Shown: piece after piece, positions 17,652 through 26,291 of the stretch
Position numbering within the stretch: position 1 is the stretch's first letter
Layout: each line of letters begins with the position of its first letter
Source of the DNA: Variovorax beijingensis
Lineage (GTDB): Bacteria; Pseudomonadota; Gammaproteobacteria; Burkholderiales; Burkholderiaceae_C
Direction: 5' to 3'
Length of the DNA: 64,000 nucleotides
Assembly: GCF_007828835.1 (NCBI RefSeq)
Contig: NZ_VIVL01000002.1
Coordinates: 839,826-903,825, forward strand
Made by a program: the position numbers and the translations under genes
Notes under the pieces: generated by a model
The model's input: only the letters and a program-made list of their open reading frames with translations
What the model was told of the DNA's origin: nothing
Database searches by the model: none

Positions 17652-18608
17652 ATGGCCTCCTTGCCGCTCCGGGCGCTCACCCTGCGCCAGCTCCAGTTCT
17701 TCTCGGTGCTGGTGGAAGAAGGGCATTTCGGCCGCGCGGCGCGCCGGCTGGCCATCACCCAGCCGGCGCTGAGCAACGCGATCAAGCAGATGGAGAAACT
17801 GCTCGGCGCCGAACTGCTGACCCGTTCCACCCACCGCCTCGAACTCACCCCGGTGGGCGCCGAGGTGCTGGCGCGCACCGATTTCCTGGTCAACACCTTC
17901 GAGGTAGCGCTGCGAGACATCGAAAGCACGGTGCAGCGCGGGCGGGCCTTCGTGCGCGTGGGCGTGATCCCCTCGGCCAGCGCGCGCGTGACGGCCGCGG
18001 CCAGCGAGTTTCTGCAAGCCGGGCAGCGCGAGGTCGAGATCGCCTGGCGCGATGCGCCTTCGACCACCTTGCTGGCCGAACTGCGCAGCGGGCAGCTCGA
18101 CATGGCGGTGGCCGCCATCACCGAGCCGCCGGGCGGGCTGGCCTGCGTCGACCTGTTCCGCGACCCGCTGGTGCTGGTGGTGCGCCGCGACCATGCGCTG
18201 GCCACGGCCGCGGACGCGAGCTGGGAGGCCATCGGCCGCGAGCGGCTGGTGCTGTTCGAGAGCGGCAGCATGCCGGCGCTCGGCAACCCGGCGCGCGCGC
18301 AGTTCGAGCAAGGCCCCGAGCCCTACCGCGTGAGCTATTCCGAAACGCTCTATGCGCTTGTGCGCAGCGGCCAGGCGCTGGGCTTGATGCCGCGGCTCTA
18401 CACCTCGTCGCTGCGCGACCCTGAACTGGTGGTGCTGCCGCTCTCGAAGCCGCGCGTCGAGCGCCGCGTGGTGCTGGCCTACCTGCCGGGGCCGATCCGC
18501 AACGTGGCGGCGCAGGAACTGATCGCGTTCCTGCGCGAGCGGCTGCCGCAGGCAGGCGAAGCGACAGTGCGGCGCGTGGCGACGAAAGGGAAGCGCAGCC
18601 GGCGCTGA
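17652..18608 (+). CDS. LysR-type transcriptional regulator
   Basis: 318-aa regulator. The N-terminal winged helix spans about residues 8-68 (LRQLQFFSVLVEEGHFGRAARRLAITQPALSNAIKQME) and is followed by an effector domain. It is divergent from the adenosine deaminase/Bug unit and separated from it by an AT-rich region with an inverted repeat, so it probably regulates that unit. The C-terminus is very basic (TKGKRSRR). Confidence 0.9.
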   Translation: MASLPLRALTLRQLQFFSVLVEEGHFGRAARRLAITQPALSNAIKQMEKLLGAELLTRSTHRLELTPVGAEVLARTDFLVNTFEVALRDIESTVQRGRAFVRVGVIPSASARVTAAASEFLQAGQREVEIAWRDAPSTTLLAELRSGQLDMAVAAITEPPGGLACVDLFRDPLVLVVRRDHALATAADASWEAIGRERLVLFESGSMPALGNPARAQFEQGPEPYRVSYSETLYALVRSGQALGLMPRLYTSSLRDPELVVLPLSKPRVERRVVLAYLPGPIRNVAAQELIAFLRERLPQAGEATVRRVATKGKRSRR

Positions 18609-18631
18609 AGGCGGGCATTCGCCCCGAAGGC

Positions 18632-19849
18632 TCAGTGCAGCTCGGCCGCGGCGTGGATGGTCTCGCGCACGCGCGGATAGATCTGCGCGTTCCACTTGCT
18701 GCCACTGAAAACGCCATAGTGGCCCACACCGGCCTGCAGGTGATGCACCTTGAGGTACGGTCGGATGCCGGTGCAGAGGTCTTGCGCCGCCACCGTCTGG
18801 CCGACCGAGCAGATGTCGTCGCGCTCGCCTTCCACCGTGAGCAGCGCGGTGCGGCGGATGGCCGCCGGGTTCACCGTGCGCTCGCCCACGGTGAGTACGC
18901 CGCGCGGCAGGTCGTAGGTCTGGAACACGCGTTCCACGGTCTCCAGGTAGAACTCGGCCGGCAGGTCGTTCACCGCCAGGTACTCGTCGTAGAAGCTGCC
19001 GATGGTGCGCGCCTTCTCGACCTCGCCCTCGACCAGGTGGCGGAGCATGTCCTGGAACTGCTTCCTGTGGCGCTCGGGGTTCATGCTCATGAAGGCCGAG
19101 AGCTGCAGGAATCCCGGGTACACGCGCCGCATCATGCCGGCATGCGGCCAGGGCACGTGGCTGATGAGGTTGCGGCGGAACCACTCGATCGGCTTGCTGG
19201 TGGCAAGCGCATTCACGCCCGTCGGGTTGACCCGGCAATCGACCGGGCCGGCCATCAGCGTGAGGCTGCGTGGCGTGGCGGGGTTGTCGTCCTCGGCCAT
19301 CAGCGCGGTGGCGGCCAGTGCGGACACGCAGGGCTGGCAGACCGCGACCATGTGCACGCCCGGGCCCACGGCTTCCAGGAAGCGCATGAGTTGCAGCGTG
19401 TAGTCGTCCAGGCCGAAGCCGCCATGCCAGAGCGGCACGTCGCGCGCGTTGTGCCAGTCGGTCAGGTACACGTCGTGGTCGCGCAGCAGGGTGCGCACGG
19501 TTTCGCGCAGCAGCGTCGCGAAATGGCCCGACAGTGGTGCGACCAGCAGCACGGGCGGGTGCACGGCCTGCGTGTCCTTGCGGAAATGCAGCAGCGTGCC
19601 GAAGGGCGAGACCAGCGTTTTCTCTTCGTGCACCGCGGTTTCCGCGCCATCGACCGGCACGCTGGCAATGCCGTAGTCGGGGCGCGAATGGGTCAGCCGC
19701 ATGCGCGAAAACACTTCGAACTGCGCGGCCATGCGCCGCAACATGGTGCGTTCGGTGCCGTCCTTCCAGAGGGCCCGGGCGAGGTACTGGGCTGCGAGCC
19801 GGGAGGGCGAAAGCAGATCGGCTTGGTTCTGGTAGGCCCGGTACAACAT
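18632..19849 (-). CDS. phaZ: Intracellular polyhydroxyalkanoate depolymerase
   Basis: 405-aa intracellular PHB depolymerase that mobilises storage granules to hydroxybutyrate. The active-site region reads VAVCQPCVSALAAT; in this family a cysteine (here probably Cys174) replaces the lipase-box serine. The N-terminal MLYRAYQNQADLLSP and the C-terminal HYGVFSGSKWNAQIYPRVR are family signatures. ATG 19849 gives the standard N-terminus. It is divergent from a GST gene with a sigma-54-type promoter. Confidence 0.92.
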   Translation of the reverse strand: MLYRAYQNQADLLSPSRLAAQYLARALWKDGTERTMLRRMAAQFEVFSRMRLTHSRPDYGIASVPVDGAETAVHEEKTLVSPFGTLLHFRKDTQAVHPPVLLVAPLSGHFATLLRETVRTLLRDHDVYLTDWHNARDVPLWHGGFGLDDYTLQLMRFLEAVGPGVHMVAVCQPCVSALAATALMAEDDNPATPRSLTLMAGPVDCRVNPTGVNALATSKPIEWFRRNLISHVPWPHAGMMRRVYPGFLQLSAFMSMNPERHRKQFQDMLRHLVEGEVEKARTIGSFYDEYLAVNDLPAEFYLETVERVFQTYDLPRGVLTVGERTVNPAAIRRTALLTVEGERDDICSVGQTVAAQDLCTGIRPYLKVHHLQAGVGHYGVFSGSKWNAQIYPRVRETIHAAAELH

Positions 19850-19883
19850 GAAAGTAGTACAGGCAAGTTGCGGGCCAAGCGGT

Positions 19884-19899
19884 GGCACAGGCCTTGCAC
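19884..19899 (+). promoter_or_regulatory. Sigma-54 (RpoN) promoter
   Basis: TGGCACAGGCCTTGCA matches the -24/-12 consensus TGGCAC-N5-TTGCA exactly, with the required 10-base spacing between the GG and GC dinucleotides. It points toward the GST gene, with a predicted transcription start near 19910 and a 5' leader of about 38 bases that contains the AAGGAG ribosome site. Enhancer sites would fall inside phaZ; I could not identify one. Confidence 0.65.
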
Positions 19900-19947
19900 G
19901 CCCCATGGAGCCAACCGGCAGCAGGCAGCCCGTCAAGGAGATCCACG

Positions 19948-20604
19948 ATGGCCAAACCCGTTCTCACGATCAGCAGCAAGAACTACGGCGCCTGGGCGCT
20001 GCGGGGCTGGCTGATGTGCAGGCTGGCAGGGCTCGACTTCAGCGAGAAGATCATTCCGCCCGACGACCCGGCCATGAAGGCCGAGATGCTGCTGCTCTCT
20101 TCGTCGATGCTGGTGCCCTCGCTGCAGCACGGCAGCGTCAAGGTGTGGGACACGCTGGCCATCGGCGAATACCTGAACGAGATCAAGCCCAAGAGCGGGC
20201 TGCTGCCGGCCGACATCCAGGCCCGCGCGCATTGCCGCGCCATCTGCGGCGAGATGCACTCGGGCTTCGCTTCGATGCGCGGCGCACTGCCGATGAACAT
20301 CAAGGCCCGGTTCCGCGGCTTCAAGATCTGGTCGCGGGCGCAGGCCGACATCGACCGCATCGTCGCCATCTGGCGCGAGTGCCTGAAGACCTACGGCGGT
20401 CCTTTCCTGTTCGGCAAGCAGCCGGGCATGGCCGATGCGATGTATGCGCCGGTGGTCACGCGCTTCCTGAGCTACGACGTGCCGCTCGACAGCGTCTGCG
20501 CCGCCTACTGCAAGCGCGTGATGGACCTGCCCGCCATGCAGGAGTGGGTGGCCGCCGCGAAGGAGGAGCCCGAGGAAATCGACGAGCTCGACGCCGAGTT
20601 CTAG
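19948..20604 (+). CDS. Glutathione S-transferase family protein
   Basis: 218-aa GST. The N-terminal thioredoxin-like domain starts TISSKNYGAWALRGWLMC, with a serine at the position of the GST catalytic residue, and has SMLVPSLQHG (cis-Pro) and WDTLAIGEYLNE (Ser/Glu glutathione-binding region). The helical C-terminal domain has FGKQPGMADAMYAPVVTRF. An AAGGAG ribosome site lies 7 bases ahead of the ATG. The upstream sigma-54 promoter is unusual for a GST. Substrate unknown. Confidence 0.88.
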   Translation: MAKPVLTISSKNYGAWALRGWLMCRLAGLDFSEKIIPPDDPAMKAEMLLLSSSMLVPSLQHGSVKVWDTLAIGEYLNEIKPKSGLLPADIQARAHCRAICGEMHSGFASMRGALPMNIKARFRGFKIWSRAQADIDRIVAIWRECLKTYGGPFLFGKQPGMADAMYAPVVTRFLSYDVPLDSVCAAYCKRVMDLPAMQEWVAAAKEEPEEIDELDAEF

Positions 20605-20626
20605 GCCGATTTTCTGCGCCGGTTCT

Positions 20627-21448
20627 TCAGGCCGGGGGTGGCCCGAAGCCCACCTGCCGCAGCTTGCGCTCGATGCCCTGCGCCGCCTGTTGCAGGTCGG
20701 CCAGGTGCGCCGAGACGATCTCGCGCTCGGTCTTCACGGCCGGCAGCCACGCGCAGCTCAGGCAGCCCACCACGCGTTCGTCCAGGCGCACCGGCACCGA
20801 GAGCGCGCCGAAGCGGTCGGGCGAATCCATGCTGGTCGACGTCGGGTCGCGCACCACGTAGCCCTGGTCTCTGGCATGGGCCACCATGCGCCGGATGTTC
20901 TCGGGGCGGCGCGCGGCGCGGTCGGTGTCGTTCGGCGAACGGGCCAGCGCCGCGAGAATCTCGCGCCGCTCGTCCTCGGGACAGAACGACAGATAGCAGC
21001 GGCCGAGCGACGACAGCAGCATGGGCGGCCTGAAGCCCAGTACGCGGTAGTTCACAGCCAGGCCGTTGCGCGGCCGGTCGGTGTCCAGGATGAGCATGGC
21101 CGCGCCGTCGCGCACGCCCAGGTCGGTGGGCCACGGCACCAGGCGCTGCAGCGTGGCGCGGGGCTGCGCTGCGAGCGCTGACAGGCGAGCGCGCCATTGC
21201 ACCGCGGGCCCTGATTCGCCGCTGGCCGGGGCCGGCACGTAGCGCTTGTCGAGCTCGCTGCGCTCGGCCCATCCGGCCTGTTGCAGTGTCTTCAGGATGC
21301 GCAGCAGCGTGGCCTTCGAGAGGCCGGTCTGGCGATGCAGCTCCGACAGCGTGGCGGCCGACGAGCGCTGGATGGCCAGCATCACGTCGAGCCCGCGGCG
21401 CAGCGCATCGATCGATTTCACGCCTCGGACTCCGGCGGTGTCTGCCAT
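20627..21448 (-). CDS. IclR-family transcriptional regulator
   Basis: 273-aa regulator with an N-terminal winged helix (about residues 12-75; LSELHRQTGLSKATLLRILKTLQQAGW) and a C-terminal GAF-like effector domain (RPPMLLSSLGRCYLSFCP, DSPDRFGALSVPVR). It is divergent from a Bug receptor and Rieske oxygenase pair, with a 13-base palindrome in between. The start at 21448 is preferred to 21472 because the latter would lie inside that palindrome. Confidence 0.9.
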   Translation of the reverse strand: MADTAGVRGVKSIDALRRGLDVMLAIQRSSAATLSELHRQTGLSKATLLRILKTLQQAGWAERSELDKRYVPAPASGESGPAVQWRARLSALAAQPRATLQRLVPWPTDLGVRDGAAMLILDTDRPRNGLAVNYRVLGFRPPMLLSSLGRCYLSFCPEDERREILAALARSPNDTDRAARRPENIRRMVAHARDQGYVVRDPTSTSMDSPDRFGALSVPVRLDERVVGCLSCAWLPAVKTEREIVSAHLADLQQAAQGIERKLRQVGFGPPPA

Positions 21449-21467
21449 GCAGGGCTCCAGAAAAAAG

Positions 21468-21480
21468 TTCACCTGGTGAA
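21468..21480. promoter_or_regulatory. IclR operator candidate palindrome
   Basis: TTCACCTGGTGAA is a perfect palindrome with 6-base arms, 20 bases upstream of the iclR-type gene start and close to a TATATC element on the plus strand. Its position at a divergent promoter suggests that the regulator controls both itself and the Bug/Rieske pair. Confidence 0.55.
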
Positions 21481-21559
21481 ACTATATCTTCTGGCTTCGG
21501 CAGCGCGTTCCTACAGTGCATCGACCCCACCCGTCGTCCCACTGAAAAGGAAACCGAGC

Positions 21560-22555
21560 ATGAAGTTCACCCGTCGCAAAGCGGTCCGTACCGCTGCCGC
21601 CATTGCCGCATCGAGCCTTGCGCTGCTGGCCGCCGGCAGCGCCATGGCGCAGGCCTGGCCGGCCAGGCCGATCACCGTCGTCGTTTCCTATCCCGCGGGC
21701 GGCGACACCGATGCGGTCGCGCGCATCTATGCCGAGAAGCTCTCGCTGCGCCTCGGGCAGCCTGTGCTCGTCGACAACCGGCCCGGCGCCAGCGGCATGA
21801 TCGGCAACGCCTGGGTTGCCAGGGCCGCGCCGGATGGCTACACGCTGCTGTTCACTCCCAGCACCTTTGCGATCGCGCAGCACGTGCTGAAGGCCGGCCC
21901 CGGCGTGGCGCACGACGTGGTCAAGGATTTCACGCCCATCGTGAAGACCGGGAACATACCGCTGCTGCTGGTGACCGCCCCATCGACCGGCATCAAGACC
22001 GTGGCGCAGCTGGTGGCCGACGCCAGGGCCGGCAAGGCGCTGAGCTACGGCACGCCGGGCGCGGGCTCGCCGATGCACATCGCGGGCGAACTCTTCAACA
22101 AGGACGCCGGAACGCAGATTGCCCATGCGCCGTATCGCGGCGTGGCGCCGGTGGTGAACGACGCGCTCGGCGGCCACGTGGGCGTGGGCTGGATCACGCC
22201 AGGCGCGGTGGCGGGCCACATCGCCAGCGGCAAGCTGGTCCCGCTGGCCGTGGCCGAACGCCAGCGCACGAAGCTGATGCCCGGCGTGCCCACCCTGGTC
22301 GAGCTTGGCTACAAGGACGTGGACGTCAGCGCCTGGATGGGCCTGCTCGGCCCCAGGGGCATGCCGGCGGAGCTGGTGCAGGCGCTGAACCGCCAATTCA
22401 ACGAAGTGCTGAGGATGCCCGACGTGCAGGCCCGCATGGCCGCGCTCGGCATCGAACCCGTCGGCGGCGCGCCGTCGGTGCTGGCGCAGCAGATCGCGGA
22501 CGACGACCAGCGCTTCGGCAGGCTGGTGAAGGAATTCGGCATTCGCGCCGAATGA
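21560..22555 (+). CDS. Bug/TctC-family periplasmic solute receptor
   Basis: 331-aa receptor with an N-terminal twin-arginine-like start (FTRRKAVRTAAAIAASS) and signal peptide ending AMAQ. The mature protein has WPARPITVVVSYPAGGDTDAVAR and [13 protein letters not shown]. It precedes a Rieske oxygenase gene by 22 bases, so it probably captures the aromatic acid that the oxygenase attacks. The permease is not in the window. Confidence 0.9.
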   Translation: MKFTRRKAVRTAAAIAASSLALLAAGSAMAQAWPARPITVVVSYPAGGDTDAVARIYAEKLSLRLGQPVLVDNRPGASGMIGNAWVARAAPDGYTLLFTPSTFAIAQHVLKAGPGVAHDVVKDFTPIVKTGNIPLLLVTAPSTGIKTVAQLVADARAGKALSYGTPGAGSPMHIAGELFNKDAGTQIAHAPYRGVAPVVNDALGGHVGVGWITPGAVAGHIASGKLVPLAVAERQRTKLMPGVPTLVELGYKDVDVSAWMGLLGPRGMPAELVQALNRQFNEVLRMPDVQARMAALGIEPVGGAPSVLAQQIADDDQRFGRLVKEFGIRAE

Positions 22556-22577
22556 ACCGGAACAAGGAGACAAGCAC

Positions 22578-23894
22578 ATGCTGAGCGAAGAGAAGAACCG
22601 CCTGCTGACCGAGGTCGGTCCCGGCAAGCCGATGGGCGACTACCTGCGCCGCTACTGGCATCCGATTGCCGGAGCGAGCGAGTTCGACGACCAGGCCGTC
22701 AAGCCGCTGCGCATCCTGGGCGAGGACCTGGTGCTCTACAAGGACCTGGGCGGCAACTACGGCTTGGTGGACCGCCGCTGCCCGCACCGCAATGCCGACA
22801 TGTCCTACGGCTTCGTCGAGCAGTGCGGCCTGCGTTGCAGCTATCACGGCTGGCAATACGACCAGAGCGGCCAGTGCGTGCACCAGCCCTTCGAGGAAAC
22901 GATGGACCCGGGCGCGCGCATGCGCAGGAACACGAAGATCAAGGCCTACCCCGTGCAGGAGAAGGCCGGGCTGCTCTGGGCCTACATGGGGCCGCAGCCC
23001 GCACCGCTGCTGCCCGACTGGGAGCTGTTCAATTTCAGGAACGGTTTCGCGCAGGCCGTGTTCGCCGAGATACCGTGCAACTGGTTCCAGTGCCAGGAAA
23101 ACTCCATCGACCCCGTGCATTTCGAGTGGACGCACAACAACTGGACCACCCGCCTGCAGGGCGACGAGGGCCCCTATGTGCCCACCCATCTGAAGCTCGC
23201 GTTCGAGGAGTTCGAGCACGGCTTCGTCTACAGGCGGTTGCGCGGCGGCGAGAGCGAGGACAACGTCATGTGGACAGCGGGCCGCGTCACGCTGTGGCCC
23301 AACGGATTTTTTCTCGGCCATCACTTCGAATGGCGCGTGCCCATCGACGACCACAACACCCTGAGCGTGCTGTGGGTCCTGAGCCGCGTGCCGACCGAGC
23401 AGGAGCCCTACGTGCAGGAGCGCATCCCGTCCTGGTACGGCCCGATCAAGGACCCGGCCACCGGCCGCTGGATCACGAGCCACGTGGCCAACCAGGACTT
23501 CGTCGTCTGGGTGGGGCAGGGCACGGTCACCGACCGCACCCGCGAAAAGCTCGGCCAGAGCGACAAGGGCATCGTGATGATGCGCCGCCGCTTCTTCGAG
23601 GAGATCGAGGCGATGCAGGCCGATCCGGCGCACGAGCCCAAGGGCCTGATCCGCGATGCCGCGATGAACCGCGACCTGCGGCTGCCTTCGGCCTGCCGCG
23701 ACGAGATGCTCCACGGCCTGCCGCGCGCGCAGCTTGCCGCCCATCCGCTGCTCGGTCCCTACCTGAAGGATTTCTTCGGCCAGGCCGGACAGCCCGAGCA
23801 TGTGCGCGCGGCCTACGAAAGCGCGATCGGCCAGAAGGTGGAAGGCGCGAAATTCTTCAAGGTGCACGGCAGCGCCGCGGAGCAGTCGAGTTAG
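22578..23894 (+). CDS. Rieske non-haem iron oxygenase, alpha subunit
   Basis: 438-aa oxygenase that should hydroxylate or demethylate an aromatic acid. The Rieske cluster ligands are Cys68/His70 (CPHRNADM) and Cys87/His90 (CSYHGW). The mononuclear iron site lies in NSIDPVHFEWTHNN (Asp178, His181, His186). The architecture is that of single-component-oxygenase types such as phthalate or LigX-like oxygenases. It is in operon with the Bug receptor under the divergent IclR regulator. No ferredoxin or reductase gene is adjacent, so electron donors must come from elsewhere. Its stop overlaps the convergent DOPA-dioxygenase gene. Confidence 0.9.
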   Translation: MLSEEKNRLLTEVGPGKPMGDYLRRYWHPIAGASEFDDQAVKPLRILGEDLVLYKDLGGNYGLVDRRCPHRNADMSYGFVEQCGLRCSYHGWQYDQSGQCVHQPFEETMDPGARMRRNTKIKAYPVQEKAGLLWAYMGPQPAPLLPDWELFNFRNGFAQAVFAEIPCNWFQCQENSIDPVHFEWTHNNWTTRLQGDEGPYVPTHLKLAFEEFEHGFVYRRLRGGESEDNVMWTAGRVTLWPNGFFLGHHFEWRVPIDDHNTLSVLWVLSRVPTEQEPYVQERIPSWYGPIKDPATGRWITSHVANQDFVVWVGQGTVTDRTREKLGQSDKGIVMMRRRFFEEIEAMQADPAHEPKGLIRDAAMNRDLRLPSACRDEMLHGLPRAQLAAHPLLGPYLKDFFGQAGQPEHVRAAYESAIGQKVEGAKFFKVHGSAAEQSS

Positions 23895-24238
23895 CGCCGG
23901 AACATCCGCAGGTCGAGCGGGCTTTCCTCGCCGAGCCACATGGCATGCGCCGTGTGGTCGGCGAAGTCGTCGCCCGTGACGCCGTGCACGAAGATGTCGA
24001 GGCCGTTGCGGTGCGTCTCGAGCCATTCGATCACCTGGTCGAACTCGGCCGCGTCGAAGGCCAGCTGGCAGCTCCAGTGCGTGTGGGGGCCCACCAGCCG
24101 CTCGTGCACCCGGCCGACCACCACCATCAGTTCGCGGCCCGCCTCTTCGCACAGCTGCCTGGCCTGCGCCACCGTGGCGGGGCCGAAGTAGACGTGGGCG
24201 TGGTATTGCGGATAGAGGTTTTCGGGGCGGCGCGGCAT
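23891..24238 (-). CDS. DOPA 4,5-dioxygenase family protein
   Basis: 115-aa protein with the family motifs YPQYHAHVYFGP (metal-binding His pair) and VGPHTHWSCQLAFD. The family performs extradiol-like ring cleavage of DOPA and related catechols in fungi and plants; bacterial members are poorly characterised. The gene converges on the Rieske oxygenase gene, the two stop codons sharing bases (TTAG, 23891-23894). A role in the same aromatic pathway is possible but not shown. Confidence 0.82.
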   Translation of the reverse strand: MPRRPENLYPQYHAHVYFGPATVAQARQLCEEAGRELMVVVGRVHERLVGPHTHWSCQLAFDAAEFDQVIEWLETHRNGLDIFVHGVTGDDFADHTAHAMWLGEESPLDLRMFRR

Positions 24239-24259
24239 GGTCCGCTCATTGTGGACTGT

Positions 24260-25300
24260 TCAGGCCGCGGCCGCCGCAGCGGTTTCGCTGCGCGCCTTGT
24301 AGAAGCGCAGGATGTGCTCGGAGAAGTCGCCCAGCAGGAACTGCGCCACGCGGTCGGCATACCAGTTGAAGCGCGTGCTCACGCGCCAGGAAACATCGAT
24401 GCGAAGCTCCGTGCCGCCTTCGCGCGGCGTGAGCGTGTAGGCCGAATCGCGCAGGTCGAAATAGTGGCCGCCGATCACCACGTGGTCGTCCAGCGCGCCG
24501 GCGGGAAAGGAGTCGGGCGAGAAGCGGTAGCGCCACTTCACGCGCTGCAGCGGCTGCCACTCGGTGATGATTTCGTCGAAGTGCACGTCCTTTTGCCATT
24601 GCACCTTGCGCACGCGGCCTTCGGGGGTGTTCTGGGTCACGCCCGCCACCGGCATCGGCACGCCGATGCGGTAGGCCCAGGCATCGCCGACTTCGTTCGG
24701 GCGGATGTCCTGCGCATCGTTGAGCTCATGCCACACGCGCTCGGCGGGTGCGGCGATGAAGAGGGTGCGCGAAGTGCTCGAGATCTGTTCGGGGTTGGGC
24801 CATTGTGGCTCGATGGCGCCGAACACCAGCGGCAGCAAGGCGAAGCTGTAGAGCGCCGGCCTGGGCCAGTTCGTGATGCGGCAGACAATGCCCATCGCAA
24901 GCCCGCCGAGGCTGCCCATGACGCCGAAGAGGGGAACGATCACCACCGCGCAGACTATCCCTTCGATGAAGACCAGCAGCGTGCCCACGACGAACAGCGC
25001 GGTCGAGACCCACGGTGCCCAGATGTAGTAGCCCCAGCTGCGCCGCTCGATGCGCTCCGCCATGTAGACCGTGACCGCGCCGCACACGGCGGGGGCAAGG
25101 TAGATGAACGAACCCAGCATGGCCGAGAAGCGCTGGCCCGGCAGGCCGCTGAAGGCAATGCGCAGCACCAGCGCGGCGGCCGCGCCGACCAGCAGTGGCC
25201 AGAACCACGCGAAGGGAATAGGGTGCCTGGGCATGTCGCGCACCTGCGCGTCGGTGGGCGGGGGCTCGGGGGGCGTGGTTTGGCCGGGTTCGGTGCTCAT
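24260..25300 (-). CDS. Membrane protein with C-terminal SRPBCC-like domain
   Basis: 346-aa protein with a proline-rich cytoplasmic N-terminus, about five hydrophobic segments in residues 30-165 (for example WFWPLLVGAAAALVLRIA and FVVGTLLVFIEGIVCAVVIV), then a soluble domain of about 170 residues that reads like the START/SRPBCC polyketide-cyclase fold (TLFIAAPAERVWHELND). Its start overlaps the methyltransferase stop by 4 bases. It ends a three-gene operon under GbsR-like control. Function unknown; a lipid- or hydrophobic-ligand-binding role is conceivable. Confidence 0.75.
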   Translation of the reverse strand: MSTEPGQTTPPEPPPTDAQVRDMPRHPIPFAWFWPLLVGAAAALVLRIAFSGLPGQRFSAMLGSFIYLAPAVCGAVTVYMAERIERRSWGYYIWAPWVSTALFVVGTLLVFIEGIVCAVVIVPLFGVMGSLGGLAMGIVCRITNWPRPALYSFALLPLVFGAIEPQWPNPEQISSTSRTLFIAAPAERVWHELNDAQDIRPNEVGDAWAYRIGVPMPVAGVTQNTPEGRVRKVQWQKDVHFDEIITEWQPLQRVKWRYRFSPDSFPAGALDDHVVIGGHYFDLRDSAYTLTPREGGTELRIDVSWRVSTRFNWYADRVAQFLLGDFSEHILRFYKARSETAAAAAA

Positions 25301-26271
25301 GAAAATTGCTTCTCCTCGCTGCGCCTGGCCGTCACCATGCAGTAGTCGAAATCGCGCCAGAAAAGGCCCAGCACCAGCGCGCAGTAGCTGGCCACGATGT
25401 GCTTGCGGCGCCAGGGGCTGAGCCGCCCGCGCGCCTTCCAGAGTTCGGCCAGCGCGAAGCGCGTGGCAAGCACCGGGATGTGCAGCGCGCTGGGCGCCAC
25501 GCGCCAGCGCAGCGACTGCACCTCGATGTCTTCGAAGCCGTGGTCGCGCAGCGCGGCAACGAAATCGTCCCGCACGGCCAGCGTGGGCACGGCCCAGCTG
25601 TCGGCCCACAGGCGGTGCAGCCAGCCGGCGCTGCGGCCGGGCTTCTCGCGCAGCAGGAAGCCGTCGATCACGGCGAGCCGCGCGCCGGGCTTCAGCAGGC
25701 GGGCCGCCTCGCGCACGAAATCGGCCTTGGCCGTGCCGCTCGCGTAGCAGGCGCTTTCCACGGCCCAGGCACCATCGGCCTGCGCGGCGGGCAGGCCGGT
25801 GCGGGTGTAGTCGGCTTCGATGTGCGCCACGCGGTCGGCCACGCCCGCGCCGGCATCGAGCCGCACGGCGATGCTGTTCTGCACGGCCACGTTGGTGACC
25901 GTGACGGCAAACAGCGACGGATCGTCGCCCACCAGCGTGCGCGCGGTGGCGCCGGCGCCGCAGCCAAGGTCGACCACGCAGCGGCGCTGCGTGCTTTCCT
26001 GCGCTGGCCGGGGCTCGTCGAGCTTCAGCGCGCGGCCGACGGCGCGGTTCATTTCCACCAGCATGCCTTCGCGCCGCAGCGGGTTCAGGCCGGGCCGCCA
26101 GAAGCCGAAGTGCATGTTGTAGCTGGGGCTCCATGCGCGGTAGTCGTCGGCCACCTCGGTGAAATAGTCCTGCGTGTCGGCCTTGGTGATGGAGGCTTCG
26201 GGCGCCGCGGAGGTTCGAGGCGCGGTGCGGGCGCCGGAGGGAGGGAAATCGGGCTGGAAGACGTTGGTCAC
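25297..26271 (-). CDS. SAM-dependent methyltransferase (class I)
   Basis: 324-aa class I methyltransferase. Motif I is VVDLGCGAGATARTLV (near residue 100) and the post-I/II regions are VAHIEADYTRTGLP and FVREAARLLKPGARLAVIDGF. The overall pattern resembles sterol/tocopherol or cyclopropane-synthase-like small-molecule methyltransferases. The start is a GTG at 26271 with an AAGGAG ribosome site 5 bases ahead; no ATG fits. It lies between a DCC-family protein and a SRPBCC membrane protein in an operon of unknown function. Confidence 0.82.
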   Translation of the reverse strand: MTNVFQPDFPPSGARTAPRTSAAPEASITKADTQDYFTEVADDYRAWSPSYNMHFGFWRPGLNPLRREGMLVEMNRAVGRALKLDEPRPAQESTQRRCVVDLGCGAGATARTLVGDDPSLFAVTVTNVAVQNSIAVRLDAGAGVADRVAHIEADYTRTGLPAAQADGAWAVESACYASGTAKADFVREAARLLKPGARLAVIDGFLLREKPGRSAGWLHRLWADSWAVPTLAVRDDFVAALRDHGFEDIEVQSLRWRVAPSALHIPVLATRFALAELWKARGRLSPWRRKHIVASYCALVLGLFWRDFDYCMVTARRSEEKQFS

Positions 26272-26291
26272 GAGAGCTCCTTTTCTTTTTT

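Noticed and set aside
17568..19979. Minus-strand open frame continuing from adenosine deaminase through LysR and phaZ
   Set aside because: Antisense reading through GC-rich genes; conserved ADA N-terminus begins at 17567.
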